64,000 nt of DNA from Wuchereria bancrofti (taxonomy: Eukaryota > Nematoda > Chromadorea > Rhabditida > Onchocercidae), in NCBI GenBank assembly GCA_005281725.1, contig SSBO01000012.1, forward strand, positions 10,693,254-10,757,253, written 5' to 3'. Shown in pieces: positions 12,043 to 22,618 of the stretch. The position numbers were made by a program, and so were the translations under genes. The notes under the pieces were generated by a model, which was given only the letters and a program-made list of their open reading frames with translations, had not been told where the DNA came from and did no database searches. Each line of letters starts with the position of its first letter. Within the stretch, counting starts at the first letter, position 1.

Positions 12043-15000
12043 GTGTGTTGTATATGATGACAATGTGTCATATAGGATACTTCGCGTTCGTTAAAGTTTG
12101 TTTCTGTGATACAAAGAAAAACAAAAATGGTAGATAAATGGATGGAGGAGGACAGGAGGGCAACGGAGGGGAACGGATGGGCAAATGGAAAGCTAGAAGA
12201 ACGGGTTTCAATCTCCCTCCTACAAAATTTAATACCATTGCTATACCTTTTTTTTTTATTCTGTTTTTTTCTTCCTTCAAAAATTTTTTTTTGACATTAA
12301 TTATATAGGTTAATGAGTTGCATAATGAGATGAAAAAAAAAAGTGAGGAAGATATGAATAGATATTTATTTGTCATTACTGAAATTTAAAATAATTATTA
12401 CATGAAAATTTGATTTGAATAAAATACAAAATAGTATATTTTTGAGGTTATTAAATTCATGCTAAAGTAATCATGCATTAATTTAAGTGTTTTATAGTAT
12501 TAAACAAATTTTTTGAGTAATTTTAACAAATTGTAGTAATTTTCAGTAAAACTGAGTAAAAATTGAATCATTTTTCTTTGTTATATGATCATTTCATTTT
12601 TGCAAGATTTCTTTTTCATAATAAAATTCAAATGATATAATGATGAATGTTATTTGGGAAAATTACGAAAAAGAAAAAATTCTAACTATAACTCTAAGAA
12701 AAAGAAAAGCTGTCAAATTGAAAGCTTCAGAATAATAATAGTATGATAATTTGGTCATAGTATAATATGATAAGGACGAAAAAAAAATGATATTATTATC
12801 AATAAAAATATTATGCTTACTGAGAAAAGCAAAATCTGGCACCTTTATCTTTCTTATCACTGTCAATTTTTTTGGTAATATCAATAAATATTTTTCATTA
12901 TCACATGCAATAATAATATACTGAGGAAAAGTTAAAAATGAAAAAGAAAAATATGGTTCTTTCTTATAAAATCTATTAGAAATTCCTCTAAAATTGGCTT
13001 AATACAATTTCTACCTTTTCTAGCACTTATCAAAATTTCTTAAAAAATATAAATCGTAAAAAAATAAAACGACTATCTTTGGTGCAATCAACGATCCATT
13101 TGTTATCCTGAAATCATTGAACAGTTTATCTTTTAACTAGAAATACAATACAATTTTAAGTATGAAAAGATTCAGCGAAAATATTAAAATTTTGGTTAGT
13201 TTAAGTAGAATTAGCATTATTTATACCGTAATACTAATATACCATATTATTCATACCATAATAATAATAATAATAATAATAATAGTAACAGTAATAATTA
13301 GTAATAACAATGATAATGGCAATAATAATAATCAAACAAGAAGAAAGGAAATTTGAATTTCCAAAAAATCAAACAATACTTCCAAAAACATTAATATATA
13401 AAAAATCGTTCCAGAAATAAATTAGTTGTGAAAAAATATTGGAAAGATTAAAAAATAATCTGTCTATTCTTATTTATCTTTTTTTCTTCTCTTTTTCAAA
13501 TGTAAATCATTTGGCAAATGTATATTCTGCAAAGCAGCAGTAATTTCAAAACCATACGGAATATTTTCTTTTGAAACAGTAAATTTAATGAAGCATTTCC
13601 TTTTTTCAAATAAATCCTTTTATTAATAGGACAATATATTGCTATCAGATTACATAGTACAATTGTTTTTTCTTTTTCTTTTTTTTAAAGAAGAAAATTA
13701 AATGGTTAATTTTTGTTAAATTCTTCTAAAGAATTTGGCGGAAATTAATTGCTACCAATGATTTACATGGTAATTACTAGTATATCTTTCACACAAATTC
13801 TACAACAAACACAAATGAGCTCATAACCTGTTGGTTAGTCATACGTCACTAGTTAAACTATTAAATGAAAGCTATCAGTTAAATCATTTGAATTGTCCAT
13901 ATCAGTATTATAACTGTTAGCATCAATAAAATTAATCACAAGCATTGATTATTATTCATATTACATCGCAAACTGTTATCAACATCGGTACATCTCTCAT
14001 TATCATTAACAATATTATCACTGTTATTATCACAATTATCATCATACAGTATCGTATTTGTACTCTTTCAGCAACATTCTTTCAACAAATTTACGCAATA
14101 TGCAGTTCCACTCTTTTTTTCCTACTTTTTTTTTTGCTGAAAAAATAAATTGGTGAATAATATATGTTCACTAATGACAAATGTTCTTTCCACACCTGAG
14201 AAATAACGTGAAATGATTCAGATATTTGGAAGAATTTCCGATAATTACCGCTAGAACAGAATGAAATATGACTATATTTTCCGAATTTGGATCACTTTAT
14301 TTTTTAATTTATGTTTACACTGACACTTCACGAATTACAATGTTATTGATCGATTTCTTTAGAAGTTTTCTTTATTTGTAGTTCATTTTGAACACTAAAG
14401 TTCTCCTTCCCTTTTCTCCCTTTTCCCCACGCATCTCCCGCCTTTCCTCTTCCCCTAAACAAAAAAAATCATTAATCACGTTTGAGAAGGAGAATTTCGG
14501 AAATACTGATCAAAGCAACAAATCGAAGTGTAGAATTTCAAATAAATAAAATTTGCAGTTCAACAAACATCAATCCTTGAATTCTTCAAATTTCTTTTTT
14601 TTCTTCCCCTTCATCAGCCTTACAATTTAATTGAGCAAGTTTCACCATTAACGAAGTATTTGTATTACCAAATCAAATTTTAATTGGAAGGTAAAGGACA
14701 AGGAACTTTTCTGGTAATGCTGATGCATCTACTCTGAGAATCGTACAAAAAAAAGAATAAAAAAAGAGTGGAAAACTTTGAAGTTTTTTTTTTCTTTTTC
14801 TCCTCAAAACTTTGTTAAATAGTTATTTCAGCAAAATGATCTATTTTGAATTGGAAAATTTGATGTAAAAAAAGATCAAAAGTGATTTGTCCTTTTTCAG
14901 GCAGAAAATAGCGTAATTTACAAAAACAAGAGTTTTCCCTCAAAGAAATCAAACAATCTCATTGATATTATCAAAGTTAGATAATCATTTTGGTGAAAAG

Positions 15001-17233
15001 TACTATTTTATATTGAAATTTTAGATCCAAAAGATTCTCTTGCACGATTAAAAACATGTTTCTAGTGAATTGATAAAAAAAAATTTCCGCAATTTCAACA
15101 AGAGATAAGAAAAAAAATAAACATTTTTGCGTAACAAAAAAGTAAAAAAAAAGAAGAAAAAGAACTCCCTCAACAAGCCCATATCTAAAATTTATTTGGA
15201 AATTCATCATTTATTCAAAATACCAGAATATTTGAATAATTTGCATCAGTATAGTTTACTTGTACTATTTTCTTATTATGCATATTTACAAATTCATAGA
15301 AATGAAATATCTACCTATTTCAAAGATATTTTGTGTGTCATAAAGAATATGCAATTGAAGAAAGCTGCTGAAATCAATTAAATTCGTTAAAAATTTGAAA
15401 TATGAGCAGCTTGTGATTAAAATATAAAATTTCACAAAACGGACTAATTTTAATTTCGAATTCCGTAGAGAATAGAGAAGTTATGAATCAAATGAAGAAT
15501 TCCTCATTGTTCCATCGAGATTGAGTGAAAGTATAACATGCACATCTAGATTTAAGGAATGTTTAATTTGGATATTTAGTCATGAAAATATCACAAATAC
15601 CTACGGAAACAATCAGCTCATGTTTTTGAAAGTTTGAATTTCAGGAAATTATAATCGTAAAACCTGAAAGTATATTTCGTAAATCTTTCAAAAACCGTGT
15701 AGAAATTCCAGATTTATTCAATTATCCTGATTTTGATTGTCATGTAAAATTTCGGGACGTTTTAAAGATTTGACAAAAATGAACTCAGAAGAAATGAATG
15801 AAATTATGAAAATGGTTACTAACGAAATGAAGTTAATTTTGCCTTAAATGAATTATAATTAAAACAATAAAAGAGAAAAAAAAGAAACCTGGAAAACCCA
15901 ACGCTTTAGTTAAGGATTTAATTTCAAATTATGAATTTTAGATCTTATTCCCAGAATAATTTCAGAAGAAGGTCAAACAGGTAATGTAAGTTGAACTCGG
16001 AAGATTTTGCCCATACGTCAACACATCATTGAATTTTTATTTCAACCATATCATATATTTTTGATATTTCGCTTTAGTAGTATCCATGTATTGATTACAA
16101 AATAATGTGGGAACGGTGGCCTTTCAAGTTCATATTCAAAGCAGTAAATCATTTTCCTCCGACATTCTTCGTATGCGTGCTGAAATTTATGCATAATTTT
16201 CTGGATTCAGCCTGCTGAGAATTTCCTTGCTTCGCAAAACTAAAATTCCTTAAATCTTAAACTTATAACATAACAGTATGAGTTGTAAAAAAAAAAAGAA
16301 AGAAAAAAGGAACAAACTACTGACTCAAGACAAAATTGGAAGAAAAACAGTAGATATATAATTCACAATGGTCAGCTGACCCATGACTCTTGTCCACCTT
16401 AACTTACCAACCCATAATGCTTAGTCGACTAAAATAGACCTAATCGACTTAATCTTCCTTCACCCAACAACTAGGAGATAACGCGATGCAACTGATTGCC
16501 CGTTTCTGTGAATGATAGTTATTGATTCATAATGGAATTAACATCAGCAACAATTCCAAGATTCCGAAATCTTCCTGTTCGGACAAATAGCAGTCAATAA
16601 TCCAATTCTTCACAAAATGAACGAATGCTTAGAGCTTCAAGGAGTAACAATTGAAAATCTCAGCCAACGGACCCTTAAAATAAAAACTTTACTAAAGAAA
16701 AATTGGAAACTTACACTTCCTGAATAATAAACTTGATTGCACTTCTATAAAATAAGCATATTACAACACAACACAATTTATGGAGTCTAATGCCGGATTT
16801 CTTTTCTGTCATACTTGATTTCTCTTTGTTACATAAACTATTCCTACTTCAGCTAACTTGTGAAATTACGCACTAGATCCAATAGGTTCCTAGCAACATA
16901 TTTGATTCCGAATAATTAATTTCAAGCAGAGATTGTTTGATACCCCGACTATTTCTTGTATAATTGTCATACATATTATAATAACAGTATGCTTTATTTT
17001 CCAAATTACGAAATGAATAAAAATAAAGCGTTGCAAATTGCAAAATGTAAAAATACAAATTACACCAAATTAGAAATTTAAAAATCACTTTGTAATTAAA
17101 AATTAGAAAAATTAAAAAATTACACCAAATTTCACAATTTTAGGCAAACTGGACAAACTTAACAAGTTTACATTTTTAACAATACCATCTGGAACAATTT
17201 CCGTCCCAGCAAAGTGCATTCCATACCAATAAC
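12043..17233. other. Intergenic, no gene seen
   Basis: Lies upstream of the double-vWA gene and downstream of DPH3. AT-rich with A and T runs and an AAT-type microsatellite near 13251-13335. Short open frames at 12068-12376, 13162-13356, 13945-14148, 15127-15381 and 16873-17088 have low-complexity products. About 15.4-16.8 kb is a little more complex in base composition, but I cannot assign anything to it. Confidence 0.6.
13251..13335. repeat. AAT-type microsatellite
   Basis: A run of ATA/AAT units with interruptions in intergenic DNA. Confidence 0.8.
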
Positions 17234-17740
17234 TCATACGCTGATCAATTCTGTCTTTTTAATACTGATGTTTAGAGTTTCCAAATTAATAAATATGTCT
17301 GGGTCATAGATTACTCGAACAATCAGTGAACAACTAGGACAAGTAGCAACATCTTCACCAGCTTCTAACATTTCCCTGAAGAGGAAAATACCTGGCACTG
17401 CATGCATGTATAAAATAAGAAGTTCAAGAATGATTAATCTTTAGGATTTAAATTCAAAGAATCTTTTGGAGTTCTACCATGTCAAATTTACTTTAGCTGC
17501 ACTCAAAAATACTAAACCGGGTGAATCTACTCTCTTGTCTAACTAAACTTGAAGGATAAAAATTTAAATGAAATAACCAAACAGGTAAGTTCATGAAAAT
17601 ACACCCAGCAACAAATGTGTTCAAATCACTTACTTTGAAATTTCAAACCGATCTCCACACGGGCATGGATAACTATATAATTTAGTAAACTCGTTATACT
17701 CAAAATCTTCGATCTCGATTTCATCATAAAATACGGACAT
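17234..17740 (-). CDS. dph-3: DPH3 / Kti11, CSL-type zinc-binding diphthamide biosynthesis protein
   Basis: Two exons, 17634-17740 and 17234-17375, 82 aa, the usual size for the family. The protein starts [18 protein letters not shown], the conserved DPH3 start. Four zinc ligands are present: C26 and C28 in PCPCGD, and C48 and C51 in TCPSCSLIV. In known members this small CSL protein supplies electrons to Dph1/Dph2 for the first step of diphthamide formation on elongation factor 2. It is also needed for tRNA wobble-uridine modification through Elongator. The C-terminal 20 residues (to KKTELISV) are lineage-specific. The intron is 258 bp. A good trans-splice acceptor lies 18 nt upstream of the ATG. 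The gene is divergent from the MAP kinase kinase. Confidence 0.95.
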
Positions 17741-17758
17741 TATTCATCCATTAATTAC

Positions 17759-17760
17759 CT
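17759..17760 (-). promoter_or_regulatory. Candidate spliced-leader acceptor of DPH3
   Basis: On the minus strand, TTAATTTCAG is followed after 18 nt by the DPH3 ATG. No in-frame upstream ATG fits cis splicing, so a trans-splice acceptor is the simplest reading. Inferred from nematode biology. Confidence 0.45.
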
Positions 17761-17901
17761 GAAATTAATCTAACTTACTTGAAGGCAAGAATGAAAAGAT
17801 TATAAGGATCACATTAGCTGCTCTATTGAACGGAATATTTAATCACAATAGGTATCAATTCTATCCACTGCAAAAGATAAGTTCCAATTCGTTGTAGAAA
17901 A

Positions 17902-17929
17902 TCCCATTCTGTCCCAGGACAGAATGGGA
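17902..17929. repeat. Perfect 13-bp inverted repeat, 2-nt loop
   Basis: Arms 17902-17914 (TCCCATTCTGTCC) and 17917-17929 (GGACAGAATGGGA) are exact reverse complements around CA. GC content is well above the surroundings. It lies about 160 bp upstream of the DPH3 start codon and could be a transcribed hairpin or a palindromic protein-binding site. Confidence 0.9.
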
Positions 17930-18152
17930 AAATCAAACGGTTTGCTGGTCATACATTGCGAAGAAAGTAACTTAAATTAATGAGTGCCTCAAAGACCTCG
18001 GAGCTAATTCTAAAATAAGACATATGAAACAGAGCTGAAAGAAGTATCATAAAACCAACATCATGAACATTTCAAAATTCAAGTATCAAAGAAAAAATAC
18101 GAAAATTCCTCCTCCAACCTCATTTCTAACTTTCATTAAAAATATAAATAGA

Positions 18153-18195
18153 TGTATATGTGTGTGTACGTGCGTGTGTGTGTGTGTGTGTGTGT
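18153..18195. repeat. GT microsatellite
   Basis: GT repeats with a few ATGT and ACGT interruptions. Confidence 0.9.
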
Positions 18196-18338
18196 AATTT
18201 AAGCAACAATTAGGGAGAAATACATCAACTGCAACAGAGTAAGAATGACGCAGCTATAGCAGCCTTCCTACAAAATAAAAACCACTTCTAAAATCCTTCG
18301 AAGCTTCATTCTTCTGTCAAAGATACATCACTGCAATA

Positions 18339-18524
18339 TCAGAATGAATTCAAAACCCACTTCAGTATGTCACCTGATACACGTGAAGAACACGTAACAA
18401 AATCAGCAATTTCAAATGTCCCTTGCACTGAATTATATTGAGCAGGTACTATGGCCGCTACGCAAACGTTATTTCCCTGATGTAAAAAGGAAGAAGCAAT
18501 TAAGATATCCAAGTTTTGTTCCAT
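18339..18524 (-). CDS. Uncertain small ORF between DPH3 and the MAP kinase kinase
   Basis: 61 codons starting MEQNLDILIASSFLHQGNNV and ending ILKWVLNSF. Composition is more balanced than in neighbouring random frames. A splice donor-like CAG/GTGACA occurs near its end and an acceptor-like TTACATCAG inside it, so it may be part of a spliced transcript. No joined downstream exon stays open, and no family is recognised. It may be UTR or chance. Confidence 0.2.
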   Translation of the reverse strand: MEQNLDILIASSFLHQGNNVCVAAIVPAQYNSVQGTFEIADFVTCSSRVSGDILKWVLNSF

Positions 18525-18780
18525 TCATGATAATGCCGAAATTTCCAGTTTTCCGGGATTCTTTATTAATGTAACATTGGAATATTCCATTTCTCTTCTT
18601 ATACGTTAATTAAAAGTTTTTCTTTTCGTTGTTTTCATTTATTTTTATTTTTCACAGAACATTTTTATGAATGATTTTGCATATTCATTCCGCTTTTGAA
18701 TGATTTTTTCAGGATGTACAACGATGAATTATTCGAAAAGAAATGCATAATTTTAATAAAGTTTTACTTATCATTTCTGT

Positions 18781-18782
18781 AG
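18781..18782 (+). promoter_or_regulatory. Candidate spliced-leader acceptor of the MAP kinase kinase
   Basis: TCATTTCTGTAG is followed by a 43-nt leader and the ATG at 18826. A cis intron from an upstream non-coding exon is also possible. Confidence 0.35.
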
Positions 18783-18825
18783 CTGAATTACGATAGTTTT
18801 GAAAGAATATCATCGACCGGGAAAG

Positions 18826-21274
18826 ATGGCGGAACAACCAAAGTCACTTGATGTGAGACGTTTCAATTTAAAGCTCGACTTTCCGCCGTTACCTGATGTG
18901 AAAACATCACCACAGCTGTTAGTTACCTGAATTTTTAAAGTCCGTTGAATTTTGCAAGTGTTAAAGCAATGGAACACTGCTGATTCTCCACCTAGTTTCT
19001 AAAATTCGGTTGCAAAGTACGTTTCGTATAAACGTTATCGGTGTTGGCAACTGATAAGCATTCGAAATTCGTTGTATTAGTTACTTGGTTTAATGTATGT
19101 TGTTCCACCAATTAATTAAAATTATAGCTTTGGCATACCTTACATTGTTGTTTACCCAAGGTTGCAATTTTTTGCTCATCAAAAACCTAATTAAGATCAG
19201 ATGTATGATATTAGATTTCAAACTAATTACTACTCTACTATATTACCAATGCTCTTGTCATTATTTCTTGATTCCATCCATACAACAATATACTTCCTAA
19301 TTTGAATAAGGTAGCATTGGTAATATAGTAGAGTACAAATTTACAAAGTATCTTCCATAGAAAATTTTGATAAGCATTTCAGCGCATATCTACGGACTCA
19401 TTCCGCAGGCAAATTACGTTTTTCGCTGGGTGAAGAATATGAATTTACATGTAACGATCTCATCGATAAAGGCGAGATCGGTCGTGGAAATTTTGGGACG
19501 GTTAGCCGGATGCTTCATGCAAAATCCGGAACTGTTTTGGCTGTTAAAGTGAGAATTCTTTGAAAGAATTGACACTTTGTTTAGAACTTTAATTTCGAGA
19601 ATGTTATTATTGATTTTTCCAAAATCTTGAAATGATCTCGAATGAATTTATTGTTCAGCGTATCCGATCAAATACTGTGAATTCAACAGAGCAGAAACGT
19701 TTACTTATGGAACTTGAAGCAATTATGAGTAGCCAGTGTGAAAACATTGTTCGCTTTTACGGTGCTATCTTTACCGAAGTTAATAAATTTCTTATTTATT
19801 CATCTTCCCCTTCTTTATGTGAAATTTTGCTTGCTTTTCCAGCACTTAATTTTGCTTAATTGAAAATGAAAGTTTTGCAGGGTGACTGTTGGATATGCAT
19901 GGAATTAATGGATATTTCTCTAGAGAATCTTTATAAAATAGTTTATGAAAAAGGAAGTTGTCTTCCGGAAAATATGATCGGATATATTGCAGTTTCAGTA
20001 AGTTTTATTCAAACTGAATTGGTCTGGAAAGTTTATTTTTCCAAATTTTCGATGATAAATATTGTTTTTTTTTTCTCATGGATATATTTAATGGATATTT
20101 TCTCAAAGACTCTATTTGAGAACAAGATTTGCGCAACTGATTTATGTAATGCTGATTATTTCAGACAGTGAATGCTCTCAGTTATCTTAAGGAAGATTTA
20201 AGAATAATTCATCGGGGTTAGTTTTTGGGTCAGTTTAATTAATTTCATATTTTTTCGAAACTTCAGAACATTGATTTTTCTGGTTGTGATTTATGTGGTT
20301 TTCAGATGTTAAGCCGTCCAACATTCTGCTGGATCGGAAAGGGCATATAAAGCTATGTGATTTTGGTATAGCCGGTCACTTAATTGATTCCATTGCAAAA
20401 ACTCAGGATGCAGGTTGTCGGCCATATATGGCGGTGTGTTATTTTCTTTTCAAAAATTTTGTTCCTTTTGTAATTTAATTAAACCTATGAAAATTAAATA
20501 GAATTGAATCTTGATATTGTTGTTTAAAGCTTTATTCATTTCGGTGCATTATAGCCGGAACGACTCCAATCGAATGAACCGTATGATGTTCGATCTGACG
20601 TCTGGTCGTTGGGCATAACCCTAGTGAGTATATGACGCATGCATACCTGTTTTTTAACTCATCAGATCCAGTAAACTTGTAAAAGAAAAGTAAATTAATT
20701 GGATTTGTTTAGTTTAACAATGAAAGCGCAACAGTCGGTAAGTTTTATTTCCAGTTTGAAGTTTCGACAGGACGTTTTCCATTCTCAGCTTGGGATTCAC
20801 CATTTCAACAACTACAAGAAGTGGTTAACGGTGAACCTCCCATTATGCCACCTGGAATATATTCTGCGTGTTTAGTTACATTTATCAACCACTGGTAATT
20901 TTTATTTCCCTTTTATAAAAATCAAGTCGTTGTTTAATCTGACATGTCATTGAAGAAAGCAGAAATCGTGTTATCAAAATGGGAATAGTTTTCAGAATTC
21001 ATTCATCTTTTTTCACTAAAAGTTTTTTATGAGTAGAATATATCTAGTGAAGTATATTATCTTCAGCTTAATCAAGGGCAAGGACGAACGTCCCAAATAC
21101 AATGTTCTAATGACCATGGATTTCTACAAAACATACAACGCGCAGGATGCAAATGGAGCTGCTCAAGCGCAAGCAGTTGTTGGAATATTTGTTTCCAAGG
21201 TTCTTGGAGATAGTAATATTAGTGGAAACAATACGTACAAAACACTTAGGTCTGATTGGGTACATTTTTCCTGA
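18826..21274 (+). CDS. mkk-4: MAP2K4-type dual-specificity MAP kinase kinase
   Basis: Nine exons, 363 aa: 18826-18917, 19383-19548, 19659-19778, 19881-19997, 20165-20216, 20306-20433, 20555-20623, 20755-20894, 21067-21274. It begins [29 protein letters not shown] fits a MAP kinase docking site like the one in MKK4. Landmarks: glycine loop GRGNFG at 64-69, catalytic K86, HRDVKPSN with D183, DFG at 201-203, activation loop S211-IAK-T215, then MAPER. These match active dual-specificity kinases. S211 and T215 are the expected MAP3K sites. The stretches [12 protein letters not shown] and [19 protein letters not shown] point to the MAP2K4 clade, which acts on JNK and p38 in stress signalling. A SEK-1 (MKK3/6) assignment is less likely but not excluded without a tree. 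The C-terminal tail is short. It is convergent with the EGF-repeat gene. Confidence 0.95.
19231..19335. repeat. Perfect 23-bp inverted repeat, 59-bp spacer, in kinase intron 1
   Basis: The left arm (19231-19253) begins TACTCTACTATATTACC. The right arm (19313-19335) is its exact reverse complement. The spacer is 59 bp. The whole element lies inside the first intron of the MAP kinase kinase. It resembles a small foldback or MITE-like element, but could equally be an intronic hairpin. Confidence 0.9.
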
Positions 21275-22618
21275 ATTTTTAAAAAATTTTATATAGGTTA
21301 CAATAAGACATGCTACTTTTTATAGTACATTTATTGTTTTGTCTTCTTTCGACTTTAGTGTTTTTCTTTGCTAAGACAGTTTCTCTAAAACCGTTTATCT
21401 CGCGGAAATGCTTATCTGTTCCTACCTTTACCTTTATATTCTTGTGCTGACATAAGTTTTATTTCTAAATATAGTTAATTGTACAAACTTTTTTGTATTC
21501 CAATTTTATTTTTGTTAACTGTTTCCGTTTTCAAATTAATTCAAACCTGGTTTAAAATAATTTCCATTACTTGTACGTTTGTTTGTTGTAAATCATTTCG
21601 TTTCGTTTTTCACCCTTTTCAAATTAGGTTTTGATCTCACAAAATATCCATTGTGTACAAATTATGAGATTTTTTTGTTCGTTCTAAGAAATTCAAAGTG
21701 ATATGTGTATTTAAGTTTTAGCAAGAATATCGCTTAAGTTGCTAGGGAATTAAATAGTATGTGTTATTAGCTTGGATATTATTTATTTGCTTGATATTGT
21801 CTATGTTTGATTAATCACAGTGTTCTGATGATTGCTTCAAAGATACTCTTAGTTTTTTTCGTTCCGATGAATTCTAAATGCTTTTTTCCTGGATTTATAA
21901 TTTAGATTTATCCATTTTACTTCCCAATATTTTTCAGAATGTTATTTTTCATTACCACACGTCAAAAATTGCATGTGTTTTATTAATTAATAAGGTATTA
22001 ACAACAAATTATTGATCTGTATAATGGATCAATTGCAACTTACGGAATAAATTTATAAAGCAATCGAGGTATGTTTTTTTTTAACAGTCCAAAGTATTTG
22101 ATTAAAATTTAAAACAGCAGTGTAATTTTTTGATCAGTAAGCATGATGTTAATCCACTTCCTCTCATTTCTCTTAATCTTCATCCAAAAATCCAAAGTTC
22201 ATTTGTTTGAATTTTGTAATCATCCTATGGACTGTGGGTTATTGAGCCACGACTCCCAAATCATACATATGAATATTTGTGGAATTTATTTTGGTAGCTT
22301 TGGAAAGTGTGATAATCTTCTATTCGTCCTTATGTGATCCCTGTAGTTCCTATCTTCTTCTTCTACATATTCCGTCCTGTAAAGTATGATTATTCGATAG
22401 TCATTTCAATTTAGTGCAGAAGTATAAAGTTTGATTAATATTTGCACTGTAGAATATATGTTACATAACGCTGATTATGTTTATAGCAAGAAATTTTGAT
22501 AAATTTGATTATGTTTATAATCTAAACTGATTATGTTTATAGCAGAAATTTTGATAAATAGAATTTGATAAATTATATGAAATTTGGAAATGATATACTC
22601 GAATAATTCACAGCATCT
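21275..22618. other. Convergent intergenic region, 3' ends of two genes
   Basis: Lies between the stop codons of the MAP kinase kinase (+) and the EGF-stalk protein (-). The first part is T-rich like a plus-strand 3' UTR. AATAAA occurs near 22045. A degenerate direct repeat lies at 22471-22559. No gene seen. Confidence 0.6.
22471..22559. repeat. Imperfect direct repeat, about 33 bp
   Basis: 22471-22504 and 22527-22559 share CTGATTATGTTTATAGCA followed by AAATTTTGATAAAT, differing by one or two bases. A partial copy (TTGATTATGTTTATAATC) lies between them. Confidence 0.85.

Larger units (their letters stand above)
17741..18825. other. Divergent intergenic region between DPH3 and the MAP kinase kinase
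   Basis: About 1.1 kb between two start codons. It holds a perfect short hairpin (17902-17929), a GT microsatellite (18153-18195) and one open frame of uncertain status (18339-18524, minus). It probably contains the promoters of both genes. Confidence 0.6.
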
